Part shown: in pieces, positions 16,593-25,777 of the stretch
How the letters are laid out: each line of letters opens with the position of its first letter
Position numbering within the stretch: the stretch's first letter is position 1
The notes under the pieces: generated by a model
Database searches by the model: none
What the model was told of the DNA's origin: nothing
What the model saw: the letters and a program-made list of their open reading frames with translations, nothing else
Assembly: GCF_036067295.1 (NCBI RefSeq)
Contig: NZ_CP107954.1
Span: 3,782,001 to 3,846,000, forward strand
Source: Kribbella sp. NBC_00382
GTDB taxonomy: Bacteria; Actinomycetota; Actinomycetes; Propionibacteriales; Kribbellaceae
DNA length: 64,000 nucleotides
Direction: 5' to 3'
Made by a program: the position numbers and the translations under genes

Positions 16593-16754
16593 TAGTTCTT
16601 GACCTCCAGACTGATTCCACCCGACGGTACCTGGTGGTCCGTCGTCATCCACCCCGAGTCCAAGCAATTAACAGAGAGCGAGCAGGGCCGAAGTCTTCCA
16701 TATCCGGCGTGTCAGAACGAGCGGCGTCCAGGCAGCGAGTGACGATGGAGGCAG

Positions 16755-17999
16755 ATGACCGACATGATGAGCCGTCCGGGCGCCCGTGACGGCGGATCTC
16801 ACCAGGCGCCCGGGCCCGCCCAGCCCGACGCCATCGCACCGACGAAGCCGGTGATCGTCTCGGCGGTGATAGGAGCAGGTGCTTGCCTGCTCACCGGTCT
16901 ACTGGCCTGCGCTGCCGTCGCAGTGGTCGGCTGGCTTGCCGCGGCCTTCGGTGGCGCGGCCGGTGCGGTCCGGGCCGGTGCCACTGTGTGGTTGGTCGCT
17001 CACAAGGCCGGTGCCACTCTCGGTGACGCACGGCTCAGCGTTGCTCCGCTTGGCCTGACCCTGTTCCTCGCCTGGTGCCTGTACCGCGGTGGCCGGTTCA
17101 CTGCCCGGGTCAGCGGGGCGGACCAGACCAAGGACCTCGCAACGGCTGCCGGAGTGCTCGCTGTCACCTACGGGCTCGGTGCGCTCATCATCGCGCTCCT
17201 GACCTCCGACGGCGCTGTGAAGGTCTCCCCGGCGTCAGCGTTCCTTGGTGCCGCCACACTGGCGCTCGTCGCGGGCACTGCCGGGATACTGGTCGAGTCC
17301 GGAGCCGCTAGGGACATAGCCGACGCCACCCCGCCGGGACTGCGTGACGTGGTCCCTGCCGCCATGGCCGCGGTACTGACGATCGTGGCCGTGGCCAGCC
17401 TCCTGTACGCCGTACTGCTGGCAGTCCACTTCTCCCGCGTCACCTCGATGCTGGAGCTGCTCGACGCCGGTGTGGTCGGCTCAGTGGTCCTCTTCGCGAT
17501 CTGCCTGATGCTGCTCCCCAACGTGATCCTGTACGTCGTGGCGTTCCTCGCCGGCCCTGGCTTCCAACTCGGAGTCGGTACGACGATCGCCCCCACCGGG
17601 GTGGATGTCGGCAATCTGCCCGCGCTGCCGTTGCTGGCCGCAGTACCGGCGGATGGCGCGACACCGACGTACCTGCTCGTGCTGACGGCCCTCGTGCCGC
17701 TGCTGGCCGGGGTGATGGCCGGGTTCGTGGTCGCCCGTCGTGGAATGGCTGCGGCGGACTCGGACGTGCTGGGCTGGGATGCCTTCGCTCTGCGCGGTGC
17801 CATCGCTGCCCTGCTGGCCGGGATCGTGCTGCTGGTGCTGATGACGCTGTCGGGTGGCGCCGCCGGGCCGGGCCGGATGGCTCAGGTCGGCGTCTCGGGC
17901 GCGATCCCTGCGGCCGGCGTGCTCGTCGCGGGAATGGCGATCGGAGCGGCGATCACCGCGGCCATCGTCACGGCCCGGCGCCCGCAGCCGGCCGAGTAG
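16755..17999 (+). CDS. DUF6350 family integral membrane protein (PerM-like)
   Basis: A 414 aa polytopic membrane protein with about ten hydrophobic segments. It matches the actinobacterial DUF6350 group, some members of which are annotated as cell-division protein PerM, by composition, by WLAAAFGGAAGAVRAGATVWL and by its position directly before purN. ATG preceded by GGAGG. The family's role is poorly known; linkage to cell division comes from annotation of relatives. It is separated from purN by 48 bp containing a -10 element. Confidence 0.82.
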   Translation: MTDMMSRPGARDGGSHQAPGPAQPDAIAPTKPVIVSAVIGAGACLLTGLLACAAVAVVGWLAAAFGGAAGAVRAGATVWLVAHKAGATLGDARLSVAPLGLTLFLAWCLYRGGRFTARVSGADQTKDLATAAGVLAVTYGLGALIIALLTSDGAVKVSPASAFLGAATLALVAGTAGILVESGAARDIADATPPGLRDVVPAAMAAVLTIVAVASLLYAVLLAVHFSRVTSMLELLDAGVVGSVVLFAICLMLLPNVILYVVAFLAGPGFQLGVGTTIAPTGVDVGNLPALPLLAAVPADGATPTYLLVLTALVPLLAGVMAGFVVARRGMAAADSDVLGWDAFALRGAIAALLAGIVLLVLMTLSGGAAGPGRMAQVGVSGAIPAAGVLVAGMAIGAAITAAIVTARRPQPAE

Positions 18000-18034
18000 C
18001 TCTACCGGATTCTCGTCCGGGCGGGCTCGGACGA

Positions 18035-18047
18035 TATGGTTTGCCGA
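18035..18047 (+). promoter_or_regulatory. -10 of predicted leaderless purN-purH transcript
   Basis: TATGGT at 18035-18040, 7 nt, then GTG at 18048; no Shine-Dalgarno. It gives purNH its own promoter separate from DUF6350. Confidence 0.5.
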
Positions 18048-18680
18048 GTGACAGATCCGGTTGCGCCCACCCCCGAGCCCGCGCGCCTCGTCGTGCTCAT
18101 CTCGGGCTCCGGCTCGAACCTGCAGGCCCTGCTGGACGCCTCCGCGGATCCGGCCTACGGCGCCCAGGTGGTGGCGGTCGGCGCGGATCGGGACGGTATC
18201 GCCGGGCTCGAGCGCGCCGAGGCGGCCGGGGTGCCGACATTCGTGCACAAGGTCAAGGACCACGCCGAGCGGGCCGACTGGGATCGCGCCCTGACGGCGT
18301 CCGTCGCGCAGTACAAGCCCGACCTGGTCGTCTCGGCCGGGTTCCTCAAGCTGGTCGGTGACGACTTCCTGGCCGGCTTCGGAGATCGCTACATCAACAC
18401 CCACAACGCGCTGCTGCCCGCCTTTCCCGGCATTCACGGACCGCGCGACGCGCTCGCGTACGGCGTCAAGGTGGCCGGGGCGACGCTCTTCTTCGTCGAC
18501 GGCGGCGTCGACACCGGGCCGATCATCAGCCAGGTCGTCGTACCGGTTCTCGATGACGACACCGAAGAAACCCTGACCGAGCGGATCAAGGACGACGAAC
18601 GCCGCCAGCTGGTGGAGTGGGTCGGCAAGCTGGTCCGCAACGGCTGGACCATCACCGGACGAAAGGTTCGACTGAAGTGA
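18048..18680 (+). CDS. purN: Phosphoribosylglycinamide formyltransferase
   Basis: GAR transformylase of 210 aa, third step of de novo purine synthesis, using 10-formyl-tetrahydrofolate. The N-terminal [14 protein letters not shown] is the phosphate loop. The catalytic Asn-His pair sits in [15 protein letters not shown] and the Asp in [12 protein letters not shown] at 18048 was chosen over an ATG 12 bases earlier because the latter overlaps the -10 hexamer. Overlaps purH by 4 bp (GTGA), a standard coupling signal. Confidence 0.95.
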   Translation: MTDPVAPTPEPARLVVLISGSGSNLQALLDASADPAYGAQVVAVGADRDGIAGLERAEAAGVPTFVHKVKDHAERADWDRALTASVAQYKPDLVVSAGFLKLVGDDFLAGFGDRYINTHNALLPAFPGIHGPRDALAYGVKVAGATLFFVDGGVDTGPIISQVVVPVLDDDTEETLTERIKDDERRQLVEWVGKLVRNGWTITGRKVRLK

Positions 18681-20236
18681 GCACCGACCGCAGGCCGATC
18701 CGCCGGGCGCTGATCAGCGTCTACGACAAGACCGGTCTGGAGGAGCTCGCGAAGGCGCTGTCCGAAGCCGGGGTCCAGATCGTCTCGACCGGCTCCACCG
18801 CTTCCCGGATCGCGGCGGCCGGCGTACCGGTCACCAAGGTCGAGGACCTGACCGGCTTCCCCGAGTGCCTGGACGGGCGGGTCAAGACGCTGCACCCGAA
18901 GGTGCACGCCGGGCTGCTCGCCGATGTCCGCAAGCCCGACCACGTCGAGCAGCTGGCCGAGATGCGGGTCGAGCCGTTCGACCTGCTGGTCAGCAACCTG
19001 TACCCGTTCAGCGAGACGGTCGCGTCCGGCGCCTCGGTCGACGAGTGCGTCGAGCAGATCGACATCGGCGGTCCGTCGATGGTCCGCGGTGCGGCCAAGA
19101 ACCACGCGAACGTGGCCGTGGTGACGTCGCCGGAGCAGTACGCCGACGTCTACACCGTGCTGGACGAGGGCGGCTTCTCGCTGGACGAGCGGAAGAAGCT
19201 TGCTGCGGCGGCCTTCGTGCACACCGCGGAGTACGACGTGGCCGTCGCCTCCTGGATGGGCAACGTGCTCACCGACAGCAGCGAGGGCTCGGGCTTCCCG
19301 GCCTGGATCGGTGCTGCCTGGGACAAGAAGGCGGTACTTCGCTACGGCGAGAACCCGCACCAGCCGGCCGCGCTCTACACCAACGGCCGCACGGGTCTGG
19401 CGTCCGCCGAGCAGCTGCACGGCAAGGAGATGTCGTACAACAACTACGTCGACGCGGACGCGGCCCGGCGTACGGCCTATGACTTCAGCGAGCCGGCCGT
19501 CGCGATCATCAAGCACGCGAACCCGTGTGGCATCGCGGTCGGCAAGGACATCGCCGAGGCGCACCGGCGCGCGCACGAGTGCGACCCGGTCTCGGCGTAC
19601 GGCGGCGTGATCGCCACTAACCGCCCGGTCACGGTCGAGCTGGCCAAGCAGGTCGCGGAGATCTTCACCGAGGTGCTCGTCGCCCCGGCGTACGAGGACG
19701 GCGCGGTCGAGATCCTGCAGGCCAAGAAGAACATCCGGCTGCTGGTCTGCCCGCCGATGAGCTTCGACCAGCCGGTCGAGATCCGGGCCGTCAGCGGCGG
19801 TCTGCTGATGCAGGCGCGGGACGCCTTCCAGGCCGACGGCGACAGCCCGTCGAAGTGGACGCTGGCGGCCGGCGAGGCCGTCTCCGACGAGGTGCTGGCC
19901 GACCTCGACTTCGCCTGGAAGGCCTGCCGCGCGGTCAAGTCCAACGCGATCCTGCTCGCCTCCGACGGCGCCTCGGTCGGCGTCGGCATGGGCCAGGTCA
20001 ACCGGGTCGACTCCTGCAAGCTGGCCGTCTCCCGGGCCGGCGAGCGCGCGGCCGGCTCGGTAGCCGCCTCGGACGCCTTCTTCCCGTTCCCGGACGGGCT
20101 CGAGGTGCTGCTGGAGGCCGGCGTGAAGGCCGTCGTCCAGCCCGGTGGCTCGATCCGTGACGACCTCGCCATCGAGGCCGCGAACAAGGCCGGCGTCACC
20201 ATGTACTTCACCGGAACCCGCCACTTCTTCCACTAG
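18677..20236 (+). CDS. purH: AICAR formyltransferase/IMP cyclohydrolase
   Basis: Bifunctional enzyme of 519 aa catalysing the last two steps to IMP. The N-terminal cyclohydrolase (MGS-like) domain has [15 protein letters not shown] and the [14 protein letters not shown] loop; the C-terminal transformylase carries [13 protein letters not shown], with the catalytic Lys-His pair, and ends in [12 protein letters not shown] start overlaps the purN stop; AAAGG lies upstream. Works with PurN in the same folate-dependent pathway, which FolD (7 kb downstream) supplies. Confidence 0.97.
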   Translation: MSTDRRPIRRALISVYDKTGLEELAKALSEAGVQIVSTGSTASRIAAAGVPVTKVEDLTGFPECLDGRVKTLHPKVHAGLLADVRKPDHVEQLAEMRVEPFDLLVSNLYPFSETVASGASVDECVEQIDIGGPSMVRGAAKNHANVAVVTSPEQYADVYTVLDEGGFSLDERKKLAAAAFVHTAEYDVAVASWMGNVLTDSSEGSGFPAWIGAAWDKKAVLRYGENPHQPAALYTNGRTGLASAEQLHGKEMSYNNYVDADAARRTAYDFSEPAVAIIKHANPCGIAVGKDIAEAHRRAHECDPVSAYGGVIATNRPVTVELAKQVAEIFTEVLVAPAYEDGAVEILQAKKNIRLLVCPPMSFDQPVEIRAVSGGLLMQARDAFQADGDSPSKWTLAAGEAVSDEVLADLDFAWKACRAVKSNAILLASDGASVGVGMGQVNRVDSCKLAVSRAGERAAGSVAASDAFFPFPDGLEVLLEAGVKAVVQPGGSIRDDLAIEAANKAGVTMYFTGTRHFFH

Positions 20237-20276
20237 TCCCAGAGTTAGACCCGGAGTTCGTCCAGGGACTGGGGTA

Positions 20277-20290
20277 AGAAAGCGCTCTCT
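20277..20290 (+). promoter_or_regulatory. LacI-type operator-like palindrome before second chitinase
   Basis: AGAAAGCGCTCTCT is an almost perfect 14-bp palindrome centred on CG, like sites of LacI-family sugar repressors (AGCGCT core). It lies about 40 bp upstream of the promoter of the second chitinase. Confidence 0.45.
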
Positions 20291-20330
20291 CAGGCGGCGC
20301 GGGTGGTAGGAAATTGCTTTCGCAGGGACA

Positions 20331-20360
20331 TTGCCTAAATAACTCGGGCCGACCTAGGGT
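20331..20360 (+). promoter_or_regulatory. Promoter of second chitinase
   Basis: TTGCCT (20331-20336) and TAGGGT (20355-20360) with an 18-bp spacer, 38 bp before the ATG. Confidence 0.45.
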
Positions 20361-20398
20361 GAGGCAACTGTCCCTCCACCCGCCCGTTGGGGAGAAGC

Positions 20399-21676
20399 AT
20401 GTCGGTGAAACGTCGGAGTCTCGCGCTGCTCGTGGCAGCCGCGGTCGTGGTCCCTGTGGCCCTGACCGCGGTGCCCGCCGAGGCCCACAGTCAGAAGCGT
20501 GTTGTCGGTTACTACACCCAGTGGAGCGGTTACGACCGCAACTTCCTGGTCAGTGACCTGGTCAAGAACGGTACGGCCGCCAAACTCACCCACCTGAACT
20601 ACGCGTTCGGCTTCCTGGATGCCTCCGGCAACTGCATCAGCAGCGACCCGTGGGCCGACTACCAGCGGCCGTTCACCGCGGAGCAGAGCGTCAACGGCAC
20701 GGCGGATGTCGCCGGCCAGCCGCTGTCCGGCAACCTGAACCAGCTCAAGCAGCTGAAGAAGAAGTTCCCGAAGCTGCGGATCAGCATCTCGATCGGCGGC
20801 TGGACCGGCTCGAAGTACTTCTCCGACGCCGCGCTCCCGGCCAACCGGGCCGCGAGCGTGAAGTCCTGCCTGGACATGTGGATCAAGGGCAACCTGCCGG
20901 GCGCTCCGGCCGGTGCCGCCAAGGGCATCTTCGACGGCGTCGACCTGGACTGGGAGTGGCCGGCCAGCGAGGGCAACCCGGGCAACGTCATCCGGCCCGA
21001 GGACAAGCAGAACTTCACCGGTTTCGTGCACGAGTACCGCAAGCAGCTCGACCGCGCCTCGTGGCCGTTCAGCGGCCGGTACACGCTGAGCGCCTTCCTG
21101 CCGGCCAACCCGGCGATGATCGACCGCGGCTTCGAGGTCTCCAAGATCTTCAGGGACCTCACCTTCGGTACGACGCAGGGCTACGACTACCACGGCACGT
21201 GGGAGCCGCTGACCAACCAGCAGTCCGCGATCGACGGTCCGAAGGGCGATCCGACCACGCCGGAGTTCAGCTCGCAGGTGACGATCGACTCGTACCTCAC
21301 CCGCGGCGCCCCACGGAACAAGCTGGTGATGGGCGTGCCGTTCTACTCGCACGGCTGGACCGGCGTCACCAACCAGAACGACGGCCTCTTCCAGCCCGCG
21401 ACCGGCCCGGCGCCGTCGCGGTTCGAGGCCGGCACCGAGGACTACCGCGACCTCAAGGTGAAGCTGCCCGGCTTCACCGTCCACCGCGACACCAAGGCCG
21501 GGTTCGCCTGGCTGTTCGACGGTACGACGTTCTGGACCTGGGACGACCCGATCGAGATGAAGCGCAAGGCCAAGTACATCTCCGACCGCAACCTCGGCGG
21601 CGCGATGATCTGGTCGCTCGACGGCGACACCTCGAACGGTGAGCTGATCACCGCTCTGCACCGCAACCTTCGCTGA
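20399..21676 (+). CDS. Secreted GH18 chitinase, catalytic domain only
   Basis: A 425 aa endochitinase with a Sec signal peptide (cleavage near AEAHS) and a complete GH18 barrel. The active site FDGVDLDWEWP gives the D-x-x-D-x-D-x-E signature with catalytic Glu. ISISIGGWTGSKYFSDAA is the preceding strand motif and MIWSLDGD the final one. No carbohydrate-binding module, unlike the chitinase at 981. ATG at 20399 is preceded by GGAGAAG. Together with the first enzyme it would degrade chitin outside the cell. Closed by a terminator hairpin. Confidence 0.94.
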   Translation: MSVKRRSLALLVAAAVVVPVALTAVPAEAHSQKRVVGYYTQWSGYDRNFLVSDLVKNGTAAKLTHLNYAFGFLDASGNCISSDPWADYQRPFTAEQSVNGTADVAGQPLSGNLNQLKQLKKKFPKLRISISIGGWTGSKYFSDAALPANRAASVKSCLDMWIKGNLPGAPAGAAKGIFDGVDLDWEWPASEGNPGNVIRPEDKQNFTGFVHEYRKQLDRASWPFSGRYTLSAFLPANPAMIDRGFEVSKIFRDLTFGTTQGYDYHGTWEPLTNQQSAIDGPKGDPTTPEFSSQVTIDSYLTRGAPRNKLVMGVPFYSHGWTGVTNQNDGLFQPATGPAPSRFEAGTEDYRDLKVKLPGFTVHRDTKAGFAWLFDGTTFWTWDDPIEMKRKAKYISDRNLGGAMIWSLDGDTSNGELITALHRNLR

Positions 21677-21677
21677 C

Positions 21678-21731
21678 ACACAAAAGGACCAGCCCGGCGC
21701 TCAAGAGCGTCGGGCCGGTCCTTTTTTGTGT
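21678..21731. terminator. Terminator between chitinase and pirin
   Basis: ACACAAAAGGACC and its complement with a T-run flank a GC stem (GCCCGGC...GTCGGGC). The hairpin starts two bases after the chitinase stop and ends six bases before the pirin stop, serving both strands. Confidence 0.85.
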
Positions 21732-21737
21732 CGAGGG

Positions 21738-22724
21738 TCAGTTGGACTCGTGCAGGTCGGTGCCGAGGCCGTGGACGGCCGGGATCGAGCCGAGCTTTCC
21801 GGCCTGGAAGTCCTCGAAGGCCTGGATGACCTCTTCGCGGGTGTTCATCACGAACGGGCCGGCCATCGCGATCGGTTCGCGGATCGGGCGGCCGCCGAGG
21901 ATCAGTACGTCGAGGTTCGGCTCGGCCGACGGCTGCGAGAGGGCGGCGGCGGTACGGATGGTGTCGCCGGGGCCGAAGAGCGCGAGCTGACCCTTGCGGA
22001 TCGGGCGGTGCTCGGCGCCGACCGTGCCCTGGCCGGCAAGTACGTAGACGAGGGCGTTGTAGTCGGGCTGCCAGGGGAGCACCATCTCGGCGCCCGGGCT
22101 GACCGTCGCGTGCACCAGCGTGATGGGGGTGTTGGTCGAGCCGGGGCCTTCGTGGCCGTCGACGGAGCCCGCGATCACGCGGATCAGCGCGCCGCCGTCA
22201 GCGGTCGACAGCAGTGCCGAGTCGCCACCACGGATGTCCTGGTACTTCGGTGCCGCCCACTTCTGCGCCTTGGGCAGGTTCACCCAGAGCTGGATGCCGT
22301 GGAAGAGTCCACCGCTCAGTACGAGGTGCTCAGGCGGCGTCTCGATGTGCAGCAGCCCGCTACCGGCAGTCATCCACTGGGTGTCGCCGTTGGAGATGAC
22401 ACCACCGCCACCCTGCGAGTCCTGGTGCTCCATGATCCCGTCGAGCATGTACGTGACGGTCTCAAACCCACGGTGCGGATGCCACGGGGTGCCCTTCGGC
22501 TCACCCGGCGCGTACTCGACCTCACCCATCTGGTCCATGTGGATGAACGGATCCAGATCCTTCATATCCACACCCGCGAACGCGCGACGTACCGGGAACC
22601 CCTCACCCTCATACCCGCTAGGCGCCGAGGTGACCGACCGAACCTTCCGCTCATTCGCGACGGCCGGATCGGGCTGATGCACCCGCGGCAGAACGGTGAT
22701 GTCACTGACGGTCACGGCAGGCAT
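21738..22724 (-). CDS. Pirin family protein
   Basis: A 328 aa bicupin. The N-terminal cupin has the metal ligands in TPWHPHRGFETVTYM and GLLHIETPPE (His, His, His, Glu), characteristic of pirin; the C-terminal cupin lacks metal. Characterised bacterial pirins include quercetin 2,3-dioxygenases and redox-responsive regulators, so the precise role is open. ATG at 22724 is chosen because GAGGAG precedes it. Short cytoplasmic protein, single-gene unit. Confidence 0.9.
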   Translation of the reverse strand: MPAVTVSDITVLPRVHQPDPAVANERKVRSVTSAPSGYEGEGFPVRRAFAGVDMKDLDPFIHMDQMGEVEYAPGEPKGTPWHPHRGFETVTYMLDGIMEHQDSQGGGGVISNGDTQWMTAGSGLLHIETPPEHLVLSGGLFHGIQLWVNLPKAQKWAAPKYQDIRGGDSALLSTADGGALIRVIAGSVDGHEGPGSTNTPITLVHATVSPGAEMVLPWQPDYNALVYVLAGQGTVGAEHRPIRKGQLALFGPGDTIRTAAALSQPSAEPNLDVLILGGRPIREPIAMAGPFVMNTREEVIQAFEDFQAGKLGSIPAVHGLGTDLHESN

Positions 22725-22804
22725 GAGGTCTCCTCGGTCGGAATAGTTAAAGAATAAACTACCCACCCCAACCCCAGCAACCCCCAAGGCATTCCAGCCG
22801 CAAC

Positions 22805-22892
22805 GAACTGGCGACCTTGACCACAAAGTGGCGACCTTGAACAGGTAATAACTTGTTCAAGGTCGCCACTGGGTGGTCAAGGTCGCCAGTTC
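22805..22892. repeat. 88-bp near-perfect inverted repeat with internal repeats
   Basis: Two 42-nt arms (22805-22846 and 22851-22892) match at 39 positions around a 4-nt loop. Each arm itself holds two copies of TGGCGACCTTGA, giving four copies in alternating orientation. It lies between the pirin promoter region and the 3' end of the MMPL gene, so it can act as MMPL terminator, but its length and internal duplication exceed what a terminator needs. Confidence 0.9.
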
Positions 22893-22901
22893 TGGCCGGG
22901 G

Positions 22902-25067
22902 TCAGTCGACGAGGACCAACTGCTTCTCCGCTGGCTTTACCTGGAGAGAGTCGCCTTCGATGTCTACCTTCGGGGTGATTCGGTCCAGCCACTTGGGGAA
23001 GTACCAGGCTCGGCCGCCCAGGAGGGAGAGGACGGCGGGGACGATCGACATCCGGACTACGAAGGCGTCGATCAGGACGCCGATGGTGAGGCCGAAGCCG
23101 ATGGTTTTGATGATCGGGTCGTCGACCAGGATGAAGCCGGCGAAGACGGCGGCCATGATCAGGGCGGCGGCGGTGACGACGCGGGCACCGTGGCCGACGC
23201 CCTGGACGGTCGCCTCGGTGGCGTGCTTGCCGTGCACGAACTCCTCCCGGACCCGGGACACGATGAACACCTCGTAGTCCATCGCCAGCCCGAACAGGAT
23301 GCCCATCATGATGATCGGCAGGAAGCTGACCAGCGGCCCCGGCGAGTCGACGCCGAGCAGTGACGCGCCCCAGCCCTTCTGGAACACCCCGACGGTGATG
23401 CCGAAGGTCGCGCCGATCGTCAGCAAGAAGCCGAGCGTCGCCTTCAGCGGCACCAGGATCGACCGGAACGCCAGCAGCAACAGCAGGAACGACAGCCCGA
23501 TCACCACGAGCAGATAGACCGGCAGCGCGTTGGTCAGCTTGTTGGACACATCCACCCCGACCGCGGTGTTTCCGGTGACAGACACCGTCGTACCACCGGT
23601 CTCCAGCGGATGGATCGCGGTCCGCAGGTCCTTCACCAGTTCGGCCGTCTGCTCCGATGCCGGCCCGCTCTTCGGGATCACGCTGACCAGCCGCGTCGAC
23701 CCGTCCTTGCTACCCGGCCCAGGCTGTACTGCGATCACGTCGGCCAACCCCTTGGCCTTACCCATCACCTGCTCGACCGCCGCAGCAGACGTCGCAGCGC
23801 TGTCGCTCTTCACCACAACCACCAGCGGCCCGTTCGACCCCGGTCCAAAAGCCGAAGCAGCCAAGTCATACGCGACCCGTTGGTTCGTACCGGCCGCAGC
23901 CGACGCCCCATCCGGCAGAGCCAATCGCATGTCCTGCGTGGGAATCGCCAGCACCCCGAGTCCAATGATGCCCACGGCAACAATCGGAACGCGGAACCGC
24001 GTCACCAACCGCGCCCACCGGAAGCCGAAGCCCTCGACCACCGGAGCCACAGCGACCTTGCGAGTCTTCCGCGGCAGCACCCGACGACCCATGAACCCAA
24101 GCAACGCAGGCCCGAGCGTCAAAGCAACCAGTACTGCGGTAAGCACCGTCGCGGCAGCAGCCAACCCCATCGCCGTCAGGAACGGAACGCCCACAACACT
24201 CAACCCAGCAAGCGCAATCACCACCGTCGCCCCGGCGAACATCACCGCCGACCCGGCCGTCGCAGTCGCCCGGCCAACGGATTCCTCGATCTCCATCCCC
24301 GCCGCCAACTGCGAGCGATGCCGCGAGCTGATGAACAACGCGTAGTCGATCCCGACCGCAAGCCCCAGCATCAACGCCAGGATCGGCGCAGTCGACGAGA
24401 CGTCAACAAAGGAGGTGACGATGAACAACCCGGCCATCCCGGCCAGTACGCCGAGCAGCGCGGTCAGCAGCGTCATCCCAGCGGCCACCAGCGACCCGAA
24501 CGTGATGACCAGGACCAGCGCCGCCACCGCGACCCCGATCGCCTCGGTCGAGCCGATCTCCGGCGGCCCACCGACGATCTGGCCACCCGGCACCACCTGC
24601 AGGTCACCCGAACTGAGCGACGCCAGGTTGTCGTAGGCCTCCGTACTCTCCTTGGACAGCTCATCAGCGGCCTTGTCGAACTGCACGCTGATCAGAGCCG
24701 TCGTGCCGTCCGGGCTGATCGCCTTGCTGGTGAACGGATCGATCGCCGCGATCACCTCGGGCACCTTGGCGACCTTCGCCACGGTCGCACCGACTGCCGC
24801 CTTCACGGCCGGGTCCGTCAGCTTCTTGCCCTCGGGCGCCTTGACGACCACCGACGACGAGGCGCCGCTCGCGGCCGGCAGGTCCTTCTGCAACGCGTCC
24901 AGCGCCCGCTGCGACTCGGTCCCGGGGATCGAGAAGGCGTTCGTCGTCCCGCCGCCGAGCGTCAGCGCGCCGACGCCGAGCAGGACCAGGACGAAGGTCC
25001 AGATCGCCGCGACGAGCCGCCGCCGCTGGTAGGAGAACCGGCCGAGCCGGTACAGGAGATTGGCCAT
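22902..25067 (-). CDS. MMPL family RND-type exporter
   Basis: A 721 aa membrane transporter with the MMPL layout: one N-terminal helix, a large extracytoplasmic loop, five helices, a second large loop and a final helix bundle. Proton-relay segments are LALMLGLAVGIDYALFISSRHR in the first half and IMMGILFGLAMDYEVFIVSRVREE in the second. Such proteins export lipids, siderophores or drugs using the proton gradient. ATG preceded by GGAAG. It lies 54 bp downstream of a TetR-type gene on the same strand, so the two probably form an operon under TetR control. Confidence 0.93.
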   Translation of the reverse strand: MANLLYRLGRFSYQRRRLVAAIWTFVLVLLGVGALTLGGGTTNAFSIPGTESQRALDALQKDLPAASGASSSVVVKAPEGKKLTDPAVKAAVGATVAKVAKVPEVIAAIDPFTSKAISPDGTTALISVQFDKAADELSKESTEAYDNLASLSSGDLQVVPGGQIVGGPPEIGSTEAIGVAVAALVLVITFGSLVAAGMTLLTALLGVLAGMAGLFIVTSFVDVSSTAPILALMLGLAVGIDYALFISSRHRSQLAAGMEIEESVGRATATAGSAVMFAGATVVIALAGLSVVGVPFLTAMGLAAAATVLTAVLVALTLGPALLGFMGRRVLPRKTRKVAVAPVVEGFGFRWARLVTRFRVPIVAVGIIGLGVLAIPTQDMRLALPDGASAAAGTNQRVAYDLAASAFGPGSNGPLVVVVKSDSAATSAAAVEQVMGKAKGLADVIAVQPGPGSKDGSTRLVSVIPKSGPASEQTAELVKDLRTAIHPLETGGTTVSVTGNTAVGVDVSNKLTNALPVYLLVVIGLSFLLLLLAFRSILVPLKATLGFLLTIGATFGITVGVFQKGWGASLLGVDSPGPLVSFLPIIMMGILFGLAMDYEVFIVSRVREEFVHGKHATEATVQGVGHGARVVTAAALIMAAVFAGFILVDDPIIKTIGFGLTIGVLIDAFVVRMSIVPAVLSLLGGRAWYFPKWLDRITPKVDIEGDSLQVKPAEKQLVLVD

Positions 25068-25121
25068 CAGAATGCTTCCGTTTCGCTGGTACGGGCAGGC
25101 AGGGGAGAACTGGTGCGTCGG

Positions 25122-25676
25122 TCAGCTGGCTGGCCGGAGCAATCGCTGCAGTGCTGTGTCGCAGAGAGCCTGCAACTCGGCATCGGTGCGCTCGACCGAG
25201 TACCGGCACTCGGTAAGCAGTCCGTTGACGGCGAACTTCGTCAGGTCGAGCTCGAGTTGGTCGTCCGGGCCACCGGCCATGATCACGGTGAGCTGGAGGC
25301 CTTTGCTGATCAGATCAGCGAACTCAGGCATCTCCTTGATCGTCGGCAGGATGTCCTGCAGCACGCTGATCACGCCACGGAACTCGACGTTGAGCTCGAC
25401 GAACCGCTTGATCGCGACCCGCTGCGCCTCGGCGGCGGGCAGCCCCGACGCCTCGTCGAGCAGCTTCACCAGCCCGGCGTGCGACGGCTCGAGGACCGCG
25501 ACGAGCACGGCGGCCTTGCCGTTGAAGTGGTAGAGCACGGTGGCCTTCGAGCAGCCGGCCGCGGTGGCGATGTCCTGCAGAGAGGTGGCGTTGTAGCCCT
25601 TCTCCTGGAACAGGGTCATCGCCTGCTGGACGATCTCGCGCCGGGTGCGCTCGCGGACCGGGGTGTTCGTTGCCAT
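25122..25676 (-). CDS. TetR family transcriptional regulator
   Basis: A 184 aa repressor. Helix-turn-helix near the N-terminus: MTLFQEKGYNATSLQDIATAAGCSKATVLYHF. The C-terminal half is the ligand-binding and dimerisation domain. I place the start at the ATG at 25676, not the one nine bases upstream, because AACTAT lies 7 nt before it with TTGAAA 18 bp further up, fitting a leaderless transcript. Twin operators overlap this promoter. The likely target is itself and the MMPL exporter. Confidence 0.88.
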   Translation of the reverse strand: MATNTPVRERTRREIVQQAMTLFQEKGYNATSLQDIATAAGCSKATVLYHFNGKAAVLVAVLEPSHAGLVKLLDEASGLPAAEAQRVAIKRFVELNVEFRGVISVLQDILPTIKEMPEFADLISKGLQLTVIMAGGPDDQLELDLTKFAVNGLLTECRYSVERTDAELQALCDTALQRLLRPAS

Positions 25677-25683
25677 GCCTCCC

Positions 25684-25725
25684 ATAGTTCCTGACCGCTC
25701 GGCCAGTTTTCAACCGATCGGTCAG
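25684..25725 (-). promoter_or_regulatory. tetR promoter with two operators
   Basis: Minus-strand TTGAAA (25713-25708), 18 bp, AACTAT (25689-25684). Operator 1 (CTGACCGCTCGGCCAG, 25691-25706) fills the spacer; operator 2 (TCAACCGATCGGTCAG, 25710-25725) covers the -35. Both are variants of CTGACCGATCGGTCAG, a common TetR-family site, and their centres are 19 bp apart. Confidence 0.7.
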
Positions 25726-25763
25726 GATTGTGCGCCAGTTCACGTCCGCCGCGCCGGGCCTGG

Positions 25764-25777
25764 CAGACTCCGGTGTT
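25764..25777 (+). promoter_or_regulatory. -10-like hexamer before folD
   Basis: CAGACT (25764-25769), 8 nt, then GTG at 25778; no ribosome site. A weak candidate for a leaderless start, 40-70 bp from the tetR operators. Confidence 0.35.

Noticed and set aside
18434-20233. 599-codon ORF on the minus strand opposite purN/purH
   Set aside because: Shadow of the GC-rich purH reading frame: Val/Arg/Asp-rich, no domain, no ribosome site, and purH is certain.
23610-25694. 694-codon plus-strand ORF across the MMPL and TetR genes
   Set aside because: Arg/Gln/His-rich low-complexity translation antisense to two well-supported genes; a codon-bias artefact.
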